Source: a virus
Virus record (IMG/VR): IMGVR_UViG_3300010373_000023
Coordinates: 1-41,029 of that record
Strand: one strand, 5' to 3'
Length of the DNA stretch: 41,029 nt
In this document: positions 28,100-36,540 of the stretch, piece by piece
How the letters are laid out: each line of letters starts with the position of its first letter
How positions within the stretch are numbered: position 1 is the first letter of the stretch
Made by a program: the position numbers and the translations under genes
The notes under the pieces: generated by a model
The model's database searches: none
What the model was told of the DNA's origin: nothing
What the model saw: only the letters and a program-made list of their open reading frames with translations

Positions 28100-28543
28100 G
28101 TGACAGCATTAAAAGCGGGTTGGGCGGAGAAATTCCTGGCGAAGCTCCGCGTTACCGGCAATGTGAGTGTAGCCGCTCACGCAGCGCGTGTGAGCAGGGC
28201 AGCGGCCTATAAGCGACGGAACGAGAACAAGAGATTCGCTACCGATTGGGACGATGCCATCCTAGAGGCAGGCGACTTCCTGGAGGAGGAGGCACGGCGC
28301 CGCGCGTTCACCGGCGTGCTGGAGCCTGTTTATGGCAGGGTCGGCAAGGATGAAGACGGCAAGATCGGGACGGTACGCAAGTATTCAGACACGCTGCTGA
28401 TCTTCCTGCTCAAAGGCGCAAAACCGGGCAAGTATCGCGAGAACCATAAGCATGAGCTGAGCGGACCGGGCGGCGGCGCGATCCCCATTCGCGAGATTAT
28501 CATCGAGCGCACGGCTGCGGCCGCCAGCGAGGAAGACGCTTGA
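28100..28543 (+). CDS. terS: terminase small subunit
   Basis: 147 residues from GTG. N-terminal HTH (LRVTGNVSVAAHAARVSRAA, then AYKRRNENKRFATDWDDA), helical core FLEEEARRRAFTGVLEPVYG, and the end KYSDTLLIFLLKGAKPGKYR: the terminase-small pattern. Binds the packaging site and recruits the large subunit. Followed one gene later by the large subunit. Confidence 0.85.
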   Translation: MTALKAGWAEKFLAKLRVTGNVSVAAHAARVSRAAAYKRRNENKRFATDWDDAILEAGDFLEEEARRRAFTGVLEPVYGRVGKDEDGKIGTVRKYSDTLLIFLLKGAKPGKYRENHKHELSGPGGGAIPIREIIIERTAAAASEEDA

Positions 28544-28773
28544 GTCGACCAGACATCATCGTTGGCCACCTGATGAAGGTGATCATGCTCACGACGCCCG
28601 GCGGCAAGCGGACCGGCTCGACGCGTCCGGTCAAGGTGCTGCGCATCCTGCATCACGTGTATCCGAAAGGCGCCATACGTTCGGTCGAAGTGCAGACCGT
28701 TGACGACCTGCCGGTGCGAATCGAGTGGGTGGATCCAAAGTACCTTGTAGCGCTCTCGGAGGAGGATGCCTGA
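28540..28773 (+). CDS. small hypothetical protein in packaging operon
   Basis: 77 residues from TTG (TTGA overlap with the small subunit). Beta-rich: HLMKVIMLTTPGGKRTG, then VKVLRILHHVYPKGAIRSVE and VEWVDPKYLV-like end. Overlaps the large-subunit start by eight bases. Unknown. Confidence 0.65.
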   Translation: MSRPDIIVGHLMKVIMLTTPGGKRTGSTRPVKVLRILHHVYPKGAIRSVEVQTVDDLPVRIEWVDPKYLVALSEEDA

Positions 28774-30076
28774 CTTATACCGCGTCGACTCGGGGCGGCT
28801 GACGCTCAACATGCACGAGGGCCAGCTGCGCGCGTGGGATAGCAAACGCAGGTTCGTCTTTGTGCTCGCGGGAACGCAATCGGGCAAAACGTCATGGGGT
28901 CCGTGGTGGCTGCACCGGGAGATAAGCCGTACGGCCGATCCCACCGGAAAGGGGCAGATCCCCAACGACTATATCGCGGCGACGGCCTCTTATGATCTGT
29001 TCAAGCTCAAGATGCTGCCGACGCTGCGAGAAGTGTTCGAGCATACGCTCCGCATGGCGCGCTGGTGGAGCGGCGATCGCATCCTGGAGCTTCGTGATCC
29101 GAACACCGGGAAGTTTTGGGCCAACGATTCATCGGACCGGATGTGGGGCAGGATCGTGCTGCGGTCCGCGTCGTCCGGAGGCGGGCTCGAGTCGCTCACG
29201 GGGCGCGGAGCCTGGCTCGACGAGTGCGGACAGGACGAGTTTAGCTTAGAGACCTGGGAGGCAGTTCTCAGGCGACTCTCGCTGTTTCGCGGCCGCGTGC
29301 TGGGAACGACGACGCCCTACAACCTGGGCTGGATTCTGCAAGAGCTGTACAAGCCGTGGCTGGCTGGCAATCGCGATATCGCGATCATCAACTTTCCCAG
29401 CTACCTAAACCCGCTCTTTCCCATGGCGGAATACGAGCGGGCGCGGGCGACGATGCCGCTGCATCGGTTCCTGATGTTCTACCAGGGCCTCTTCGCGAAG
29501 CCCGCCGGTCTGATTTACGACTGCTTCGACGATGCGATCCATATGGTCAAGGACTTCGACATTCCGAAGACCTGGCCGCGATATGTTGGTATCGATTTCG
29601 GAGCGGTGAACACGGCGCTGCTGTGGATTGCAGAGGACCCAGGCCGGGGGCGTTACGTGGTCTACCGCGAATCGCTCTCGGGCGGGAAATCGACCCAGGA
29701 GCATGTGGACGAAGCGCTGGCGCTGGCCAAGAACGAGAATGTTGTGCTCTGGCTGGGCGGCGCCGGCAGCGAGGACCAGCAGCGGATGGACTGGAATTCG
29801 GCGGGGATCTCCGTTGGTCAGCCTTACGTTTCCGACGTCGAGGGCGGCATCATGCGGCCCTACGGGCTGTTCAAAACCAAGCGGTTGTTCGTCTTCGAGA
29901 GCTGCCGCGGCCTTCTCGCCGAGCTGGGCACCTACAAGCGCAAGCTCGACGAGAGCGGGCAGACCACGCATGAGATCGAAAATAAGCGGAAATTCCACCG
30001 GCTCGACGCGCTGCGCTACATCGGCTCTGGCCTTGTGGACGCGGGCGTGGTGCTCGGGCAGAACATCTGGAGTTAG
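28766..30076 (+). CDS. terL: terminase large subunit
   Basis: 436 residues. ATPase domain: Walker A GTQSGKT (residues 36-42), Walker B GAWLDE (148-153, Asp152/Glu153), and the coupling motif TTTPYN (181-186). Nuclease domain: RYVGIDFG with Asp277 and a C-terminal HRLDALRY carrying another metal-binding Asp. It powers DNA translocation into the procapsid and cuts it. Size is normal. Confidence 0.95.
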   Translation: MPDLYRVDSGRLTLNMHEGQLRAWDSKRRFVFVLAGTQSGKTSWGPWWLHREISRTADPTGKGQIPNDYIAATASYDLFKLKMLPTLREVFEHTLRMARWWSGDRILELRDPNTGKFWANDSSDRMWGRIVLRSASSGGGLESLTGRGAWLDECGQDEFSLETWEAVLRRLSLFRGRVLGTTTPYNLGWILQELYKPWLAGNRDIAIINFPSYLNPLFPMAEYERARATMPLHRFLMFYQGLFAKPAGLIYDCFDDAIHMVKDFDIPKTWPRYVGIDFGAVNTALLWIAEDPGRGRYVVYRESLSGGKSTQEHVDEALALAKNENVVLWLGGAGSEDQQRMDWNSAGISVGQPYVSDVEGGIMRPYGLFKTKRLFVFESCRGLLAELGTYKRKLDESGQTTHEIENKRKFHRLDALRYIGSGLVDAGVVLGQNIWS

Positions 30077-30091
30077 GGAACGAGGTGAAGA

Positions 30092-31510
30092 GTGATCTCT
30101 GATCTGATCCTGCAGGCGGCCGCCATGGAGCAGCACGAGCGGCTGATTATGATTCGGACCGCCTGGGACGCCTACAAAGGGAAGTTGCCAGCCTCTCTCA
30201 AAGTCCAGATCGGGCAGCCGAACGACAATGTGAACCTCAACTTCGCACGCACGATCGTGGATGATGGCGTGTCGTTCCTCTTCGGGGACGAGGTGGAATT
30301 CGAGGCCGGGGATAAAACGGACGAGGCCTCCGACGATAGTTCCGCTCCAGACCCTGCCGACCAGTGGCTAAAGAAGTTCTGGGAGAAGAACCACAAGATG
30401 ACGCTGCTTGGCGACGTGGCGCTCAACGGCGGCGTGTGCGGCCATGCGTTCCTGCGCGTGCGGCTGCCCGATGAGAGCAAGGGCGAGAAATTCCCCAGGC
30501 TGATCAACCTCGACCCCGCGACGGTGACACCGGTCTGGAATCCGGACGACTATCAGGATGTGCTCTTCTACGTGATCCAATGGAACGCGATCGAACCGCG
30601 CACCATGCGCCCTATGACGCGGCGGCAGGTGATCGAGTGTGCGGAGAATGGGCTTACCTGGTCGATCACGGACGAAGCGAGTTACGGCGACAGCAAAGTT
30701 TGGGTGACGCTCGACGAGCCGGAAATCTGGACCTTCCCCTGGGCGCCGATCTTCCACTGCCAGAACCTGCCCGCGCCGAACGAGTTCTGGGGGCAGAGCG
30801 ACCTGGAGAGCGACGTGGTCGACGTGCTGAAATCCATCAATTACAATACGAGCAACATCGCGCGAATCCTGCGATTCCACGCGCACCCAAAAACGTGGGG
30901 ATACGGATTTGCGCAGCGTGATCTGAAGGTCGATGTCGATAATACGATCGTGCTGCCCAATAAAGAAGCCAGGCTCCAAAACCTGGAGATGACCTCCGAC
31001 CTGACCAGCTCGATCGAGTTTTACAAGCGGCTGAAGGAAGCGCTTCACGAGATCGCGCAGCATCCGGAGATTGCGACCGGCAAGCTGGAAAGCGCAGGCC
31101 CGCTCTCAGGCGTCGCGCTCAACATCCTGTATCGCCCGCTGCTGCAGAAAACCGCCAAGAAACGACGGCGCTATGGGGATATGCTGACGGACCTGAACTG
31201 CAAGATGCTCGAATTGGCCGGTTTCGGCGACCGCGACACACAGGAGATCGAGACGCACTGGCCGAACCTGCTGCCAGACGACGCGAAGGAAGAGGCGGAT
31301 ACCGCGCTCGTGCTGGAGGGCCTCGGTGTCAGCAAGGATACCCTGCTGCAGCGGCTCGGCTTCGATCCTGAGCTGGAGAAAGAAAAGAAAGCCAAAGAGG
31401 TCCAAGATGCGGCGGATGTCGGCGCTGCAATGTTGAAATCGTTCGACAAGGGACAAATACCGGGGCAAAACAGCAGCGTCCGTACAGCGTCCGACGGAGG
31501 TGACGAGTGA
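30092..31510 (+). CDS. portal protein (SPP1 gp6-like)
   Basis: 472 residues from GTG. Features of the SPP1 portal family: an N-terminal FLFGDEVEFE, a wing with strands through RLINLDPATVTPVWN and VIQWNAIEPR, the helix around KSINYNTSNIARILR, and a C-terminal acidic helix with Glu/Lys repeats. Forms the dodecameric DNA channel. Directly behind the terminase. Confidence 0.92.
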   Translation: MISDLILQAAAMEQHERLIMIRTAWDAYKGKLPASLKVQIGQPNDNVNLNFARTIVDDGVSFLFGDEVEFEAGDKTDEASDDSSAPDPADQWLKKFWEKNHKMTLLGDVALNGGVCGHAFLRVRLPDESKGEKFPRLINLDPATVTPVWNPDDYQDVLFYVIQWNAIEPRTMRPMTRRQVIECAENGLTWSITDEASYGDSKVWVTLDEPEIWTFPWAPIFHCQNLPAPNEFWGQSDLESDVVDVLKSINYNTSNIARILRFHAHPKTWGYGFAQRDLKVDVDNTIVLPNKEARLQNLEMTSDLTSSIEFYKRLKEALHEIAQHPEIATGKLESAGPLSGVALNILYRPLLQKTAKKRRRYGDMLTDLNCKMLELAGFGDRDTQEIETHWPNLLPDDAKEEADTALVLEGLGVSKDTLLQRLGFDPELEKEKKAKEVQDAADVGAAMLKSFDKGQIPGQNSSVRTASDGGDE

Positions 31511-31908
31511 TCGTCGAGAATAATCCGGCACTGGAGATATGGAAGTCCAACCGGCGCAAGATCATATATTTCGACGAAATGACGCTCCTGGATATCTTGG
31601 AGGGCAAGGTCGAACTACGTGACTTCGCCGACCTTCCTTCAGATGCGACTCCCATGCAGGTCTTTTACGAATTCCATCGCCGGTGCTGGAGTATGAGCAT
31701 TCACAGCTCTGAATTTGAGACGGTCGAAATTGGGCACATGATTCCTTCTTTTCGAGAGGGTCTTGCCACCGTCTGTAAGCGCGTGGAAACTCCTCGCGAG
31801 GAAATCGTTCGCAAGCTCAGAGACCGCCTCACGAATAGCGACTATATGCACACCGGGCGAGATGAACTGGAGTCGGTGATCGCGTTGATCGATCAGAAAC
31901 GGATTTAA
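31507..31908 (+). CDS. hypothetical protein between portal and minor head genes
   Basis: 133 residues from GTG (GTGA overlap). Contains IIYFDEMTLLDILEGKVELR and a helical C-terminus (EEIVRKLRDRLTNSDYM). AT-richer than the portal. Probably inserted between portal and minor head genes; unknown. Confidence 0.65.
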   Translation: MIVENNPALEIWKSNRRKIIYFDEMTLLDILEGKVELRDFADLPSDATPMQVFYEFHRRCWSMSIHSSEFETVEIGHMIPSFREGLATVCKRVETPREEIVRKLRDRLTNSDYMHTGRDELESVIALIDQKRI

Positions 31909-31913
31909 CTGTA

Positions 31914-32264
31914 ATGACAGCAGTTGAGCGGGCGAAAGAGAAGGTCGGGCGACTCTTCGAAGCGTTGTCTGCACACAAGGATGTGCAATGGTCCGAACTA
32001 GTACGCGGCGGCTGGGAATCGCGAACGAGCCTACCAAGCGGGAGTGCGGTCGCTCATGTCGATCCGTCGGGCTATTACGAAGTCTATTACGAACTGAACG
32101 ATCGCAGAATCGGCACGCTGATTGCCGGCAGCTTTGAGCAGTTGGAAATGGCGCAAGCCGGGCCGGACCGTCCGATTCGCAACATGGACACACAGTCTCC
32201 TGATGCGCAGCAGGCAGGGCAAGGTGTATATCCCGAATTCCAGCGGGCGCAGAGACCTTCATGA
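31914..32264 (+). CDS. hypothetical protein
   Basis: 116 residues. N-terminal helix (AVERAKEKVGRLFEALSAHK), strands around SAVAHVDPSGYYEVYYELND, then a polar Gln-rich end. The last bases overlap the minor head gene (ATGA). Unknown. Confidence 0.65.
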   Translation: MTAVERAKEKVGRLFEALSAHKDVQWSELVRGGWESRTSLPSGSAVAHVDPSGYYEVYYELNDRRIGTLIAGSFEQLEMAQAGPDRPIRNMDTQSPDAQQAGQGVYPEFQRAQRPS

Positions 32265-33319
32265 CCGTCTACCAGCTCTCTCGCCAGTTCAAAGCCGAGC
32301 TGCTTTCGCGTGAGCGCGCCGGCGCGAGGGAGATGCTCGAATCCTACCGGGTTGCGTATCGCGAAATCATGGACGAGCTGCAGCAGCTCACCGACCAGAT
32401 GGAGGCGCACGCCCGCACGCAGCTGCGTCGTCTGGAGCAGGGCTTAGAGCCGAAGCGTCTCGATGTCGCCTGGCTGCTGAAGGAGAAGCGGCTCACCGCG
32501 CTGCAGGCTCAGGTCCTCGCCCAGATGGAGAAGTTCGGCGCGATCGCGGGCCCCATGGTGGAACGGCTGAAATATGAGGCGGCCGCACGCGCCGAAGAGG
32601 ACGCGCGCGAGCTGGCGTTTGCCGCGCTCGATGCGAAGGCCGCGCAGATCTCCGTCTCGTGGTCCACGCTTCCGATCGGCGCGTTCGAGAGTCTGGTGGG
32701 AACGTTCGACGCGCGATCGCCGGTCTCGAAGCTCTTCGCATCCTTCGCTCCGGAGGCGGGCTCCGGAGTGCGATCGGCGCTGATCAAGGGCGTGACGCTC
32801 GGCCAGGGGCCGCGGCTGATCGCCGATGCGGTCCGCAATGTGCTGGGAGTGCCGCTTACCAGGGCGCTGACAATCTCTCGCACTGAAACGCTTCGGAGCT
32901 ACCGGGAGGCCTCGATTGCATCCTACGCAGCAAATCCGGATATTGTCCGGAAGTGGCGGTGGACCGCGACTAAGACGGCGCGGACATGCGCAATGTGCCT
33001 TGCGATGGATGGGCAGGAGTTCGATAACGATGTTCCCTTCGGATCGCATCCGAATTGCCGCTGCGTCCCGATACCGGTTACGCTATCGTGGGAGGAACTG
33101 GGTATCACCGGCATTCCTGAGACGTCTCCTCAGATCGAAAGCGGATCCGACTGGTTCGACCGTCAGGACAAGGTGACGCAGCTGCAGGTCCTCGGCCCGG
33201 CGAAGTTCGAACTCTTCGAGCGCGGCGAGATCAAGATCAGCGATCTGGTCGGATATCGAGACGATCCGGAGTGGGGGCCGGTGCGCTACGAAAAGAGCGC
33301 CAAATCCGTCGATTCGTGA
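32261..33319 (+). CDS. minor head protein (Mu gpF / SPP1 gp7-like)
   Basis: 352 residues. Helical N-terminus, then the characteristic C-terminal pattern: LTISRTETLRSYREASIASY, RKWRWTATKTARTCAMCLAM, DGQEF, and PFGSHPNCRCVPIPV. The Cys/His set probably binds zinc. This family binds the portal and enters the capsid. Position after portal agrees. Confidence 0.9.
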   Translation: MTVYQLSRQFKAELLSRERAGAREMLESYRVAYREIMDELQQLTDQMEAHARTQLRRLEQGLEPKRLDVAWLLKEKRLTALQAQVLAQMEKFGAIAGPMVERLKYEAAARAEEDARELAFAALDAKAAQISVSWSTLPIGAFESLVGTFDARSPVSKLFASFAPEAGSGVRSALIKGVTLGQGPRLIADAVRNVLGVPLTRALTISRTETLRSYREASIASYAANPDIVRKWRWTATKTARTCAMCLAMDGQEFDNDVPFGSHPNCRCVPIPVTLSWEELGITGIPETSPQIESGSDWFDRQDKVTQLQVLGPAKFELFERGEIKISDLVGYRDDPEWGPVRYEKSAKSVDS

Positions 33320-33324
33320 AACTG

Positions 33325-33333
33325 TGGTATAGT
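33325..33333 (+). promoter_or_regulatory. extended -10 promoter of the tRNA
   Basis: TGGTATAGT, nine bases before the tRNA. Same form as the promoters at 18.1, 21.1 and 26.2 kb. It lies just behind the minor head gene stop. Confidence 0.58.
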
Positions 33334-33341
33334 GCAAGCAA

Positions 33342-33416
33342 TGCGGGTTGGTGCAGGGGTAGCACGTCGGCCTCATAAGCCGAAGGTGGATGGTTCGAGT
33401 CCTTCACCCGCTCCCA
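33342..33416 (+). tRNA. tRNA with CAT anticodon (Met, or Ile2 if lysidine-modified), CCA encoded
   Basis: 75 nt including encoded CCA. Acceptor 2-7 pairs perfectly (GCGGGT with ACCCGC) but position 1-72 is U-U; D stem GTGC/GCAC; anticodon stem TCGGC/GCCGA with loop CTCATAA; T stem GATGG/CCTTC has one U-U mismatch. The three G-C pairs of initiator tRNAs are absent, so it is not a standard initiator. Decodes AUG, or AUA if modified. Confidence 0.92.
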
Positions 33417-33570
33417 CGATTCTCCCGCCCAGGGTAGGCAGCGCGAAGTCCGCTTAAATGTGCGTACCTCTCCGCTGAGTTCGAAGACGGGCCGCCGGTC
33501 TTAGGGATCACGCGCGGGGCAACCTGCCCCGGAACACAGGCGGCATATTTACATAGATTTGTTGAGGCCT
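33417..33570 (+). other. untranslated structured stretch behind the tRNA
   Basis: No supported gene. Contains one clear hairpin (CGGGGCA-acc-TGCCCCG near 33515-33532) and leads into a strong terminator, so the tRNA transcript would carry a 150-base 3' extension that could be processed or act as RNA. Confidence 0.4.
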
Positions 33571-33605
33571 CGCGTCTCTTGGAAACCACCAAGAGACGCG
33601 TTTTT
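33571..33605 (+). terminator. intrinsic terminator behind the tRNA
   Basis: Perfect 12-bp stem (CGCGTCTCTTGG with CCAAGAGACGCG), six-base loop, then TTTTT. Shares its left arm and tail with the terminator at 28026. Confidence 0.88.
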
Positions 33606-33627
33606 GTGTTTGGGAGGGTCCGGTTTC

Positions 33628-34272
33628 ATGGCGGAAGTAGAGGCCCAGGCGGCCGCGGCGACACCCCCGGCGGGTGAGACCACACAGAGTCCAGCAGCAG
33701 CAGCGGAAGCGCAGGACGTTTCCTCGTTGCCTGAATGGGCGCAGAAGGTAATTCGAGACGAGCGGGCGGATGCGGCCAAGCATCGAACAAAGGCGACCGA
33801 CCGCGACACGCTGGCAGCGGAGCTGAAGACATTCAAGGATGCTCAGCTCTCTGAACAGCAAAAGTTAGAGCAGAAAGCGGTTGAGCTTGAGAAGAAGGCG
33901 AACCAGACCGCGGAGGAGCTGCGCCAGGAGCGCGCCCATCGTGAAGTGGAACGCCAGGCGCGCAAACTGAACCTGGTGGACGAAGAGACGGCGCTCGCGC
34001 TGGTGGCCGCCCGCATCGAATATGACGATGCGGGGAAACCGACCAACGTGGAAGCGCTGCTCACCCAGCTCGCGAAAGACAAACCGTTCCTGGTCGGAGC
34101 GGATGCTGGTTCGGCGGCGGCGGCAAGGCCGGTGTCTTCAGCCGCCAACCCGAACCGGGGCGCGCAGGCGGGCGGGACGTTCACAACGACGCAGATCGCA
34201 GACAGAGCATTTTACGAGGCCAATCGCGACGCCATTATGGCGGCCTATCGCGACGGCCGCATCATCGAATAA
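33628..34272 (+). CDS. capsid scaffolding protein
   Basis: 214 residues from ATG 33628 (GGGAGGG site). Ala/Glu/Lys-rich, with long charged helices (KLEQKAVELEKKANQTAEEL, RQERAHREVERQ) and a C-terminal helix ADRAFYEANRDAIMAAYRDG. This is the typical make-up of scaffolds, placed directly before the coat gene. Confidence 0.82.
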   Translation: MAEVEAQAAAATPPAGETTQSPAAAAEAQDVSSLPEWAQKVIRDERADAAKHRTKATDRDTLAAELKTFKDAQLSEQQKLEQKAVELEKKANQTAEELRQERAHREVERQARKLNLVDEETALALVAARIEYDDAGKPTNVEALLTQLAKDKPFLVGADAGSAAAARPVSSAANPNRGAQAGGTFTTTQIADRAFYEANRDAIMAAYRDGRIIE

Positions 34273-34316
34273 GGCTGACGCCTGCTTAGAGCGCGCGCAG
34301 CCCGGAGGTTTCTCAA

Positions 34317-35237
34317 GTGGCTATTAACAGCATCGGGCGGACCCAGGCAGATACCGCCGGGTTTATCCCGATTATCTGGGCGCAGCGCGCGCTCGATGTG
34401 CTCCGCGCGAAGATCGTTCTCGCCAATTTCGTGGCGAGCGATGCTGACTACGAGCCGGGCTGGAAAGGCAAGACTCTCAACATTCCCTATCCGGGCACCT
34501 TCACGGCGCAGTCCAAAACCGAGGGCAACCCCGCAACCGTGCAGCAGCCGGCAAACGCGGCGACTGTGCCGGTGACGCTCTCCCAGCACAAGTATGTTGA
34601 CTTCGTGATTGAGGATTGGGCGCAGGCGCAGTCGAGCTCAAAACTCATGGACCGCTGGATGAATCCGGCGATCGTCGCGCTGGTGGAGGACCTGGAGACC
34701 TACCTCTTCAGCTTCTACTCCTCGCTGACGGGAACCAGCGTCGGAACCTCCGGTACCAATATCGCCCGCGCGACCATCACCGCGGCGCGCGTCGCGCTGA
34801 ACACCGCCAAGGTCCCCATGGAAGACCGCGCCCTGATCATCTCGCCGAAGGATGAAGGCGCTCTCCTCAACGACGCAACACTGCAGTCGTATTTCGCCTT
34901 CCGCCAGAATGAAGCGATCACCAACGGTAAGATCGGGGAAATCGACGGATTCAACATCGCGATGTCTCAGCTCGTTCCTGTGGTGGCTGGCACTCCCAAC
35001 TCCACCAAGAATCTGGCGATACAGCGAGACTCCCTTCTGCTTGCCACGCGGCCGCTGCTTGACCCGCCGGCAGATTCTGGCGTCAAGACATCGGTTGTCC
35101 TGGACGAGAAGTCAGGCTTGTCGCTGCGATTCCAGTACCAGTACCGCATCGATTACCGCGGCATGTACTGTGGCTTCGATCTGCTCTACGGCGGAGTCGC
35201 CCTGCGACCGGGCAACGGCGGGGTAGTGCTCTCGTAA
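34317..35237 (+). CDS. major capsid protein (P22-coat-like HK97 fold)
   Basis: 306 residues from GTG. N-terminal AGFIPIIWAQRALDVLRAKI and the strand block KGKTLNIPYPGTFTAQSKTE, the VTLSQHKYVDFVIEDWAQAQ segment and the C-terminal FQYQYRIDYRGMYCGFDLLY fit the P22 gp5/HK97-fold coat pattern. Directly follows the scaffold. The main shell subunit. Confidence 0.9.
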   Translation: MAINSIGRTQADTAGFIPIIWAQRALDVLRAKIVLANFVASDADYEPGWKGKTLNIPYPGTFTAQSKTEGNPATVQQPANAATVPVTLSQHKYVDFVIEDWAQAQSSSKLMDRWMNPAIVALVEDLETYLFSFYSSLTGTSVGTSGTNIARATITAARVALNTAKVPMEDRALIISPKDEGALLNDATLQSYFAFRQNEAITNGKIGEIDGFNIAMSQLVPVVAGTPNSTKNLAIQRDSLLLATRPLLDPPADSGVKTSVVLDEKSGLSLRFQYQYRIDYRGMYCGFDLLYGGVALRPGNGGVVLS

Positions 35238-35239
35238 TC

Positions 35240-35276
35240 GATCGCGCGGATCGGTCGGATCGGTCTGATCGGTCGG
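35240..35276 (+). repeat. 9-bp tandem repeat before the 35288 gene
   Basis: GATCGGTCG / GATCGGTCT / GATCGGTCG: three direct copies between the coat gene stop and the ribosome binding site (GGAGGAAA) of the next gene. Possible protein-binding site or slippage product. Confidence 0.5.
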
Positions 35277-35287
35277 AGGAAACTTGA

Positions 35288-35950
35288 ATGAAGTTTGTAG
35301 TCAATCCTGGCGGCGCCGTGCATGGCGTCGCCGACGAAGAGGTGGAGACGCTGGTCCGCGAGCGCGGGATGCGCCTGGCCACCGGCGAAGAGACGCAGGA
35401 GTACTTCCGGCTGCAGGGTCTCGACGAGGACGGACGCCCGCATCCGGACACGATGAAGTCGATCGAAGAGGCCAATGAGCGCCGGCGGCTGAACGAGAAT
35501 GTGCGGCAGGAGAATGCGCCCACCGAGGCCTTCGCGACGCACAGCTCCGATAGCCCGCTTGCGAAGGTGCGCGAGGCGAAGCGCCAGCGCGTGCTAAGCG
35601 TGGAAGCCACTCTCACGCCGACCAACCCGCTGGAAGCGCATGTCGCCAAGCTGAACAAGGATATCGCGGACAATCAGGCCGTGATCGACGAAGCGAAAGC
35701 GGCGAACGCGGAAGCGCTCGGTACCTTTGACATCGATCCCAACCTGCCCGCCTCGACCAATCAGGCCGCCTGGCTCGGCAGCGCCGACCCGCATGTGCCC
35801 GAGGGTCAGGTCCCCACCGAGGCGCATCCCGCTCAGACGGATCAGACGGTCGGCGATAAGATCGCTGAAGCCGATAGCGGCAAGGCAAAAGCATCGTCTT
35901 CAAACCCGCAATCGGCCGATAAGCCTGCTGATCCGGCGGGTAACAACTGA
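35288..35950 (+). CDS. hypothetical capsid-region protein
   Basis: 220 residues. N-terminal small fold (MKFVVNPGGAVHGVADEEVE), then highly charged, Ala/Asn/Pro-rich disordered sequence to the end. Located between coat and connector genes, where decoration or head-fibre proteins occur. Function unproven. Stop overlaps the next ATG (TGATG). Confidence 0.65.
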   Translation: MKFVVNPGGAVHGVADEEVETLVRERGMRLATGEETQEYFRLQGLDEDGRPHPDTMKSIEEANERRRLNENVRQENAPTEAFATHSSDSPLAKVREAKRQRVLSVEATLTPTNPLEAHVAKLNKDIADNQAVIDEAKAANAEALGTFDIDPNLPASTNQAAWLGSADPHVPEGQVPTEAHPAQTDQTVGDKIAEADSGKAKASSSNPQSADKPADPAGNN

Positions 35951-36537
35951 TGGCAGTCCGGGCGACAATGGCGGGCCTGATCGCCAAGATTCGAGCGCTG
36001 ATTGGAGACAAGAATGCGCCACAGCAATTTAGCGATCAGGAGATACAGGACCAGCTCGACACCGTTCGGGATGTGGTCCGATATCAGGCATTGCGCCCGG
36101 CGCCAACTCCGGCGCCTAATACTGGGGTTGTTCAGTATCTGGACTTCTATGGAGAGACCGGCTACTGGGAAGCCGATGCGCAGGTGTTCGGCCCGGCCTG
36201 GCAGCCGCTCACTGCCGCCGATGCGGACTTCATCACGGGGCATTGGACTTTCGCGTCCAGCCAGATCCCCACGGTGTGGGTCGTCGGCAAGATTTATGAT
36301 ATCTACAGCGCGGCGGCAACGATGCTGGAGGAATGGATGGCGCAGGACGCCATTAACTCCTTCGACGTGAAGACCGGCGAGCGCACCTACTTCCGAAACC
36401 AGATCGCAAAGACGCGAGCTGGCCTGATAGACCGCTATCGAGCGAAGGCATGGGCCGTGACAGTCCGCCAGTACCGCGAGGATGCAATGCCGGATTCTGG
36501 CGGTGTGCCGGTCGCGGGCGACCGGATACAGGGTTAG
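35950..36537 (+). CDS. head completion / connector adaptor-like protein
   Basis: 195 residues. Pattern of a gp15-type head-completion adaptor: IAKIRALIGDKNAPQQFSDQ with EIQDQLDTVRD, then a Trp-rich central strand region and helix KIYDIYSAAATMLEEWMAQD, and a C-terminal helix AKTRAGLIDRYRAKAW. These proteins connect portal and neck. Further neck genes are at 2.5 kb, so the module is split by the lysis cassette. Confidence 0.7.
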   Translation: MAVRATMAGLIAKIRALIGDKNAPQQFSDQEIQDQLDTVRDVVRYQALRPAPTPAPNTGVVQYLDFYGETGYWEADAQVFGPAWQPLTAADADFITGHWTFASSQIPTVWVVGKIYDIYSAAATMLEEWMAQDAINSFDVKTGERTYFRNQIAKTRAGLIDRYRAKAWAVTVRQYREDAMPDSGGVPVAGDRIQG

Positions 36538-36540
36538 CCG

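Noticed and set aside
33380-33416. tRNA 3' end as attP
   Set aside because: The integrase is 10 kb away and no second copy of the tRNA 3' end was seen near it; phage tRNA is complete with its own promoter.
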